Source: Photobacterium aquimaris
GTDB lineage: Bacteria; Pseudomonadota; Gammaproteobacteria; Enterobacterales; Vibrionaceae
Direction: 5' to 3'
Length of the DNA: 64,000 nt
Assembly (NCBI RefSeq): GCF_002954455.1
Contig: NZ_MSCC01000002.1
Coordinates: 1,148,060 to 1,212,059, forward strand
Shown: positions 60,674 through 64,000 of the stretch, in pieces
Numbering within the stretch: position 1 is the first letter of the stretch
Layout: each line of letters opens with the position of its first letter
Translations under genes and position numbers: made by a program
Notes under the pieces: generated by a model
Database searches by the model: none
Seen by the model: only the letters and a program-made list of their open reading frames with translations
Told to the model about the DNA's origin: nothing

Positions 60674-61939
60674 TTATAAAGCGACAAAAATACCTGCTAA
60701 CGTAGCACTCATTAAGTTAGCTAATGTCGCACCAATAACCGCTTTAAAACCAAGTCGAGCCACATCACTACGACGCTCTGGTGCCATCACACCAATTGAA
60801 CCAATTTGAATCGCGATGGAACCAATATTGGCAAAACCACATAGCGCAAACGTGATAATCACTTGAGTATGTGCTGATAATGTCTGCTTAACCGATGCAA
60901 AATCCATAAAAGCGACAAATTCATTGAGGATCAGTTTTTCACCAATAAAGGTACCAGCCGTCATCATTTCATTGGCAGGCACACCAACAACAAACGCTAA
61001 TGGTGAAAAAATATAGCCCAAAATAAGTTGCATGCTCAGTGGTGTCGTCGCAAACCATTGTGACACAGTATCCATGCCAACCGCAGCTGTTAAACTTGCT
61101 AGTCCATGACCTACTTGCTCAAGACCAGCATTTGCCATTGCTATCACACTCACAAATGCAATTAACATTGTACCGATAGCAACAGAGACTTTCATACCGT
61201 TCATTGCGCCAGCAGCTAAAGCATCAATCGCATTGCTGTGCTCACTGGTTGCCATTTCAATCTCAACTTGCTCTTCTGGCGTTTCTTGCTCAGGTACTAG
61301 AATTTTAGCCATTAGCAAGCCACCAGGCGCTGCCATAAAACTCGCGGCAATCAAAAACTTTAGCTCAACCCCTAATCCTGCATAACCACCAAGCACAGAG
61401 CCCGCAACAGATGCCATACCACATGTCATTACTACAAAAAGTTCTGAACGAGTCATTTTAGCTAAGAAAGGACGAATAAGTAGCGGAGATTCACCTTGTG
61501 ACAGAAAGATATTTCCGGTTGCCACTAATGACTCTGCTCGACTAGTACCTAGTAGCTTTTGAATACCACCACCGAGAACTTTAATTACCCACTGCATAAT
61601 ACCGAAATAGTACAACAACGAAATTAACGCACTGATAAAAATCACCAACGGTAGCACGCGAATAGCAAACACAAAGCCGCTTTTTTCAATATTGGCTAAG
61701 TCACCAAAAACAAAATTAATGCCAACATCGGCGAAACTTAATAAACCTGCAACACCATCGCTCATTGCGCCAAGCATTTTCTGCCCAAGCGGAATATACA
61801 ATACTAAAGCGGCGAAACTGGCTTGTAACACTAATGCACCAATGACTGTACGCCAATTGATCGCTTTACGGTTATCTGATAGTAAAATCGCGCATAAAAC
61901 CAGTATTGCTATACCGGCCAAACTAATTAACAACTGCAT
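60674..61939 (-). CDS. Concentrative nucleoside transporter (CNT/NupC family)
   Basis: 421 residues, about the length of V. cholerae CNT. The nucleoside-site motif is NIFLSQGESPLLIRPFLAKM (near residue 150) and the second GVPANEMMTAGTFIGEKLIL (near 325), aligning with the Gln/Glu and Asn/Glu contacts of VcCNT. The Thr of the VcCNT QTE motif is Gly here (QGES), a likely specificity change. It imports nucleosides with sodium or protons. A CRP-type site upstream fits known control of E. coli nupC. Confidence 0.93.
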   Translation of the reverse strand: MQLLISLAGIAILVLCAILLSDNRKAINWRTVIGALVLQASFAALVLYIPLGQKMLGAMSDGVAGLLSFADVGINFVFGDLANIEKSGFVFAIRVLPLVIFISALISLLYYFGIMQWVIKVLGGGIQKLLGTSRAESLVATGNIFLSQGESPLLIRPFLAKMTRSELFVVMTCGMASVAGSVLGGYAGLGVELKFLIAASFMAAPGGLLMAKILVPEQETPEEQVEIEMATSEHSNAIDALAAGAMNGMKVSVAIGTMLIAFVSVIAMANAGLEQVGHGLASLTAAVGMDTVSQWFATTPLSMQLILGYIFSPLAFVVGVPANEMMTAGTFIGEKLILNEFVAFMDFASVKQTLSAHTQVIITFALCGFANIGSIAIQIGSIGVMAPERRSDVARLGFKAVIGATLANLMSATLAGIFVAL

Positions 61940-62221
61940 TATTTCGTCCTGCTGTATTCATAAATGGGTGTCGAATAATGAAGGTATTGAATGTATTGCG
62001 GCATCGGAAAAACATTTGCTGAAGGTTCAACAAAAGATGGGGATTACGTGAATATACGTAAACAACGAAAAGAGTGTTCGTCCAATGGTACAACATACAA
62101 GTCACCTAAATTAACAAGCTATATTAACGCCGGTCCAACTCCGTGGGTCGTTCACATATCCTAGTGACAGCTTGTAATAAGGTGGCTGAACGTAATTGTT
62201 CTGGCCGAGGCAAGAGTATAT

Positions 62222-62237
62222 AGAGATATTGATCACA
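62222..62237 (-). promoter_or_regulatory. Candidate CRP site for the CNT transporter gene
   Basis: AGAGATATTGATCACA, on the minus strand TGTGA-TCAATA-TCTCT, matches eight of ten conserved CRP positions, 283 bases upstream of the CNT start. Confidence 0.4.
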
Positions 62238-62336
62238 TTAAAAATTTAGCATAGTGTTTTTTTACATTTATACATAAATAGTATAAATAAAACGCAAAAT
62301 AATGCACCTTTCCGATCTTTAGCTAAATTACACATA

Positions 62337-62370
62337 CAAAAAAGCCCAGTTATCTTTATAAATAACTAGA
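62337..62370 (-). terminator. Terminator after trxC
   Basis: CTAGTTAT / ATAACTGG stem with a G-T pair, then GCTTTTTTG on the minus strand, 60 bases after the trxC stop. Confidence 0.6.
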
Positions 62371-62428
62371 CCTCAATCATTAAAATACCACCAGAGAATA
62401 GCACTCCCCATCAGCACATCACTGATGG

Positions 62429-62863
62429 TTATTTTGTTAGGGCACTATTTAACCACTCATCAAAAGCAGTTTTTGGCATTGCACCATTTAGCATGTCGAC
62501 CATTTTACCACCTTTAAATACCATGATGGTTGGAATGCTACGAATACGGTATTGACCTGCGAGTGCTTGTTGCGCTTCGGTATCAATTTTAACGAAGCGA
62601 GCAGCGCCATTACGTTCAGTTGCAACATCAGAAAATACTGGCGCAAAACCTACACATGGGCTACACCACGGGGCCCAAAAATCCACAACAACAGGCTTAT
62701 CGCCATTAATTAAACTAGCGAAGTTATCAGCAGTACCTTCAATTGGCATGCCATCAAGTAATTTCTCTTTACAAGTACCACATGTTGCTTCGTCATTAAT
62801 ACGATCAAGAGGTAAACGGTTCAATACTTTACAATGTGGGCAACGAGTTGTCATGGTTGTCAT
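62429..62863 (-). CDS. trxC: Thioredoxin 2 (TrxC)
   Basis: 144 residues. N-terminal zinc-binding motif CPHC and CGTC (residues 8-11 and 28-31) identifies TrxC. The active site is FWAPWCSPCVGF, so the usual WCGPC is WCSPC: a serine replaces glycine between the cysteines, which may change redox potential or partner choice. TrxC reduces cytoplasmic disulfides and is often OxyR-controlled. Standalone gene. Confidence 0.95.
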   Translation of the reverse strand: MTTMTTRCPHCKVLNRLPLDRINDEATCGTCKEKLLDGMPIEGTADNFASLINGDKPVVVDFWAPWCSPCVGFAPVFSDVATERNGAARFVKIDTEAQQALAGQYRIRSIPTIMVFKGGKMVDMLNGAMPKTAFDEWLNSALTK

Positions 62864-63062
62864 AATGAATATCCAGATCTTATTTTAAATTAATTTCTAA
62901 TAACTTATCCCGTTAACTCTAAAAACGAAAGCAATTTTAACTGATTAATCTGATAGGAAAAATCTATCAGTATTCCTGCACAAACACGCTCATATGATCA
63001 CTGCCGATATTTACTCTTTTTATTTTTGTTGATCACGCTATCATGACCACAACCAATAAAGC

Positions 63063-63090
63063 GGATCAAAAAAGCGCCCTTTCTTGATCC
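63063..63090. repeat. Inverted repeat downstream of the 98-aa gene
   Basis: GGATCAA (63063-63069) / TTGATCC (63084-63090). Short stem between trxC and the 98-aa gene; possibly a minor terminator for the latter. Confidence 0.35.
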
Positions 63091-63124
63091 AATAAAATAA
63101 TTCCACTATTCGATGCTTATTACG

Positions 63125-63421
63125 TTAATGGCTAGTAAGTGCTGCTGTATTCACCTTCTGACAAGACCAACCAAATCCTGTTAGCTTGGTCGCAAACTGT
63201 TGCGCTTGGGCTTCGCAATAACCGATCTCATGCTTAGCATGCCATAAAATTTGACTGCCCGTTGACTTAGTATATTTGACCTCACAGGGAACTTTACTAT
63301 TAGGTTGGCTATATATAACCTCGACAGTACGTTCGCTATGCCCTTTTTTACATACATATTGATCTTGAGCGTATGCCTGAAAAGAGAAAACAGTAACCAT
63401 TAATAATAATAAAACTTTCAT
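63125..63421 (-). CDS. Exported cysteine-rich small protein, 98 aa
   Basis: 98 residues. Signal peptide MKVLLLLMVTVFSFQAYAQD. Mature part of about 79 residues with four cysteines (YVCKK, VPCEVK, GYCEAQ, WSCQKV), suggesting two disulfides, and WHAKHEIGYCEAQAQQFATK as the core. Similar small periplasmic proteins are common in vibrios, but I do not recognise a named family. It is divergent from hemB. No operon partner. Confidence 0.75.
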   Translation of the reverse strand: MKVLLLLMVTVFSFQAYAQDQYVCKKGHSERTVEVIYSQPNSKVPCEVKYTKSTGSQILWHAKHEIGYCEAQAQQFATKLTGFGWSCQKVNTAALTSH

Positions 63422-63550
63422 AATAACCTCTGAATAATCACTATCGAATTAAGTGTAGGTGGCTTTTAAACAAGCCACACAACTGCTTGCATCATCAACC
63501 CTAACATTTGTATGATGTATACACGATTAACATAATAATAGAATATTCCA

Positions 63551-64000
63551 ATGACCAACCCTATCTCTGTACCAATTAAACGTATCCGTCGTATGCGCCG
63601 TAGCGCTAATATGCGTGATCTTGTGCGTGAACATGAATTTAAATTGGCTGATCTTATTCACCCGATCTTCATTGAAGAAAACTTAACTGAAGCGGTGCCT
63701 ATTAGCACCATGCCGGGCATTTCACGTATTCCTGAAACTATGCTGGCCGATGAAATACATACACTTTATAAATTAGGTGTACGTTATGTAATGCCATTTG
63801 GTATTTCGCATACTAAAGATGAAATCGGTAGTGACACATGGAACGATAACGGTTTATTGGCTCGTATGGTGAAAACCATCAAAGCTGCTTGTCCTGACAT
63901 GATGGTGATACCCGATATTTGTTTTTGTGAATACACGACTCATGGCCATTGCGGTGTCTACCATGATGAGCATGTCTTAAATGATGAAAGTAGCGTTCTC
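63551..64000 (+). CDS. hemB: Delta-aminolevulinic acid dehydratase HemB (5' part, cut by the window end)
   Basis: The first 150 codons are present, and the gene runs off the end. N-terminal RRMRRSANMRDLVREHEFKL and the zinc-cysteine run DICFCEYTTHGHCGV (Cys-x-Cys ... Cys) are diagnostic. HemB joins two aminolevulinate molecules to porphobilinogen in haem synthesis, as a cytoplasmic homo-octamer. ATG 63551 is supported by the conserved opening (MTNPISVPIKRIRRMRRS). The catalytic Lys pair lies beyond the window. Confidence 0.95.
   Translation, partial: MTNPISVPIKRIRRMRRSANMRDLVREHEFKLADLIHPIFIEENLTEAVPISTMPGISRIPETMLADEIHTLYKLGVRYVMPFGISHTKDEIGSDTWNDNGLLARMVKTIKAACPDMMVIPDICFCEYTTHGHCGVYHDEHVLNDESSVL

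Larger units (their letters stand above)
61940..62428. other. Long leader/intergenic region before the CNT transporter gene
   Basis: 490 bases. It holds the CRP-like site at 62222-62237, the trxC terminator and a G/C-richer stretch at 62130-62210 with a 6-bp inverted repeat CGTTCA (62149-62154) / TGAACG (62187-62192) that could fold in the CNT transcript leader. A 60-codon minus-strand ORF at 61923-62105 overlaps the CNT start and is not supported. Confidence 0.4.

Noticed and set aside
61923..62105. 60-codon minus-strand ORF overlapping the CNT transporter start, considered as a leader peptide
   Set aside because: No diagnostic codon run, no good ribosome site, and it overlaps the transporter's start out of frame.
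1..64000. CRISPR arrays, insertion sequences, integron sites, tRNA and rRNA genes
   Set aside because: No spaced direct repeats, transposase motifs, cloverleaf-like sequences or rRNA stretches were seen on either strand.

Overview
The window looks like a chromosomal segment of a gamma-proteobacterium of the family Vibrionaceae, most likely a Photobacterium. DNA is AT-rich and intergenic regions are long. The gene set fits this family: RarD, a HopJ-family protein, DUF2750, DUF2960 and DUF2058 proteins, AstB, a multidomain chitinase, two BrnQ carriers, a SecDF pair without YajC, and a VpsR-type regulator. I found no tRNA, rRNA, insertion sequence, CRISPR array or prophage gene. The content looks like core and lineage-specific chromosome rather than a transferred island. 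The window ends inside hemB.

Layout. 0-8 kb: LysR regulator, small beta-class DNA methyltransferase and AlkD-like protein (all minus strand), then a three-gene Fe-siderophore/cobalamin-type ABC importer behind a Fur-like box, then an aspartoacylase-like enzyme, a small unknown protein and ArfB. 8-21 kb: envelope and periplasmic functions, namely a DUF333 protein, AphA and AnsB (each with a good CRP-type site), a ScsC-like thiol lipoprotein, a membrane/coiled-coil/winged-helix protein, a ClsC-like phospholipase D protein, rimB-rimK, scsB-scsD and an NlpC/P60 lipoprotein. 22-34 kb: RarD, a MazG-like enzyme, a PTS-EIIC/EAL fusion, nrdD-nrdG with FNR and NrdR-like sites, a GGDEF protein, a secreted EEP-family enzyme and a broken vpsR homologue. 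34-45 kb: HopJ-family protein, two tandem RelA/SpoT-fold paralogues (one exported), a chitinase, GlsB, YjjG, and two brnQ genes each preceded by a short leader ORF ending in branched-chain codons. 45-64 kb: phosphohexomutase, DUF2058 and DUF937 proteins, AstB, MaoC, LplA, CDF exporter, Tag, SecDF, NAD-dependent dehydrogenase, CNT nucleoside transporter, TrxC and hemB.

Themes. Oxygen and carbon control is readable in the DNA: a perfect FNR palindrome before nrdD and CRP sites before aphA, ansB and probably the CNT transporter. Thiol chemistry recurs (ScsC-like protein, ScsB, ScsD, TrxC). Cyclic-di-GMP/biofilm functions cluster at 24-33 kb (EIIC-EAL, GGDEF, VpsR homologue), but the VpsR homologue is broken by two single-base shifts in homopolymers. 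The three observations I rate highest are the twin Val/Ile/Leu leader ORFs with overlapping hairpins before both brnQ genes, the tandem RelA/SpoT-fold genes of which one is exported, and the double homopolymer frameshift in vpsR. All functions are inferred from reading the sequence; no database search was run.
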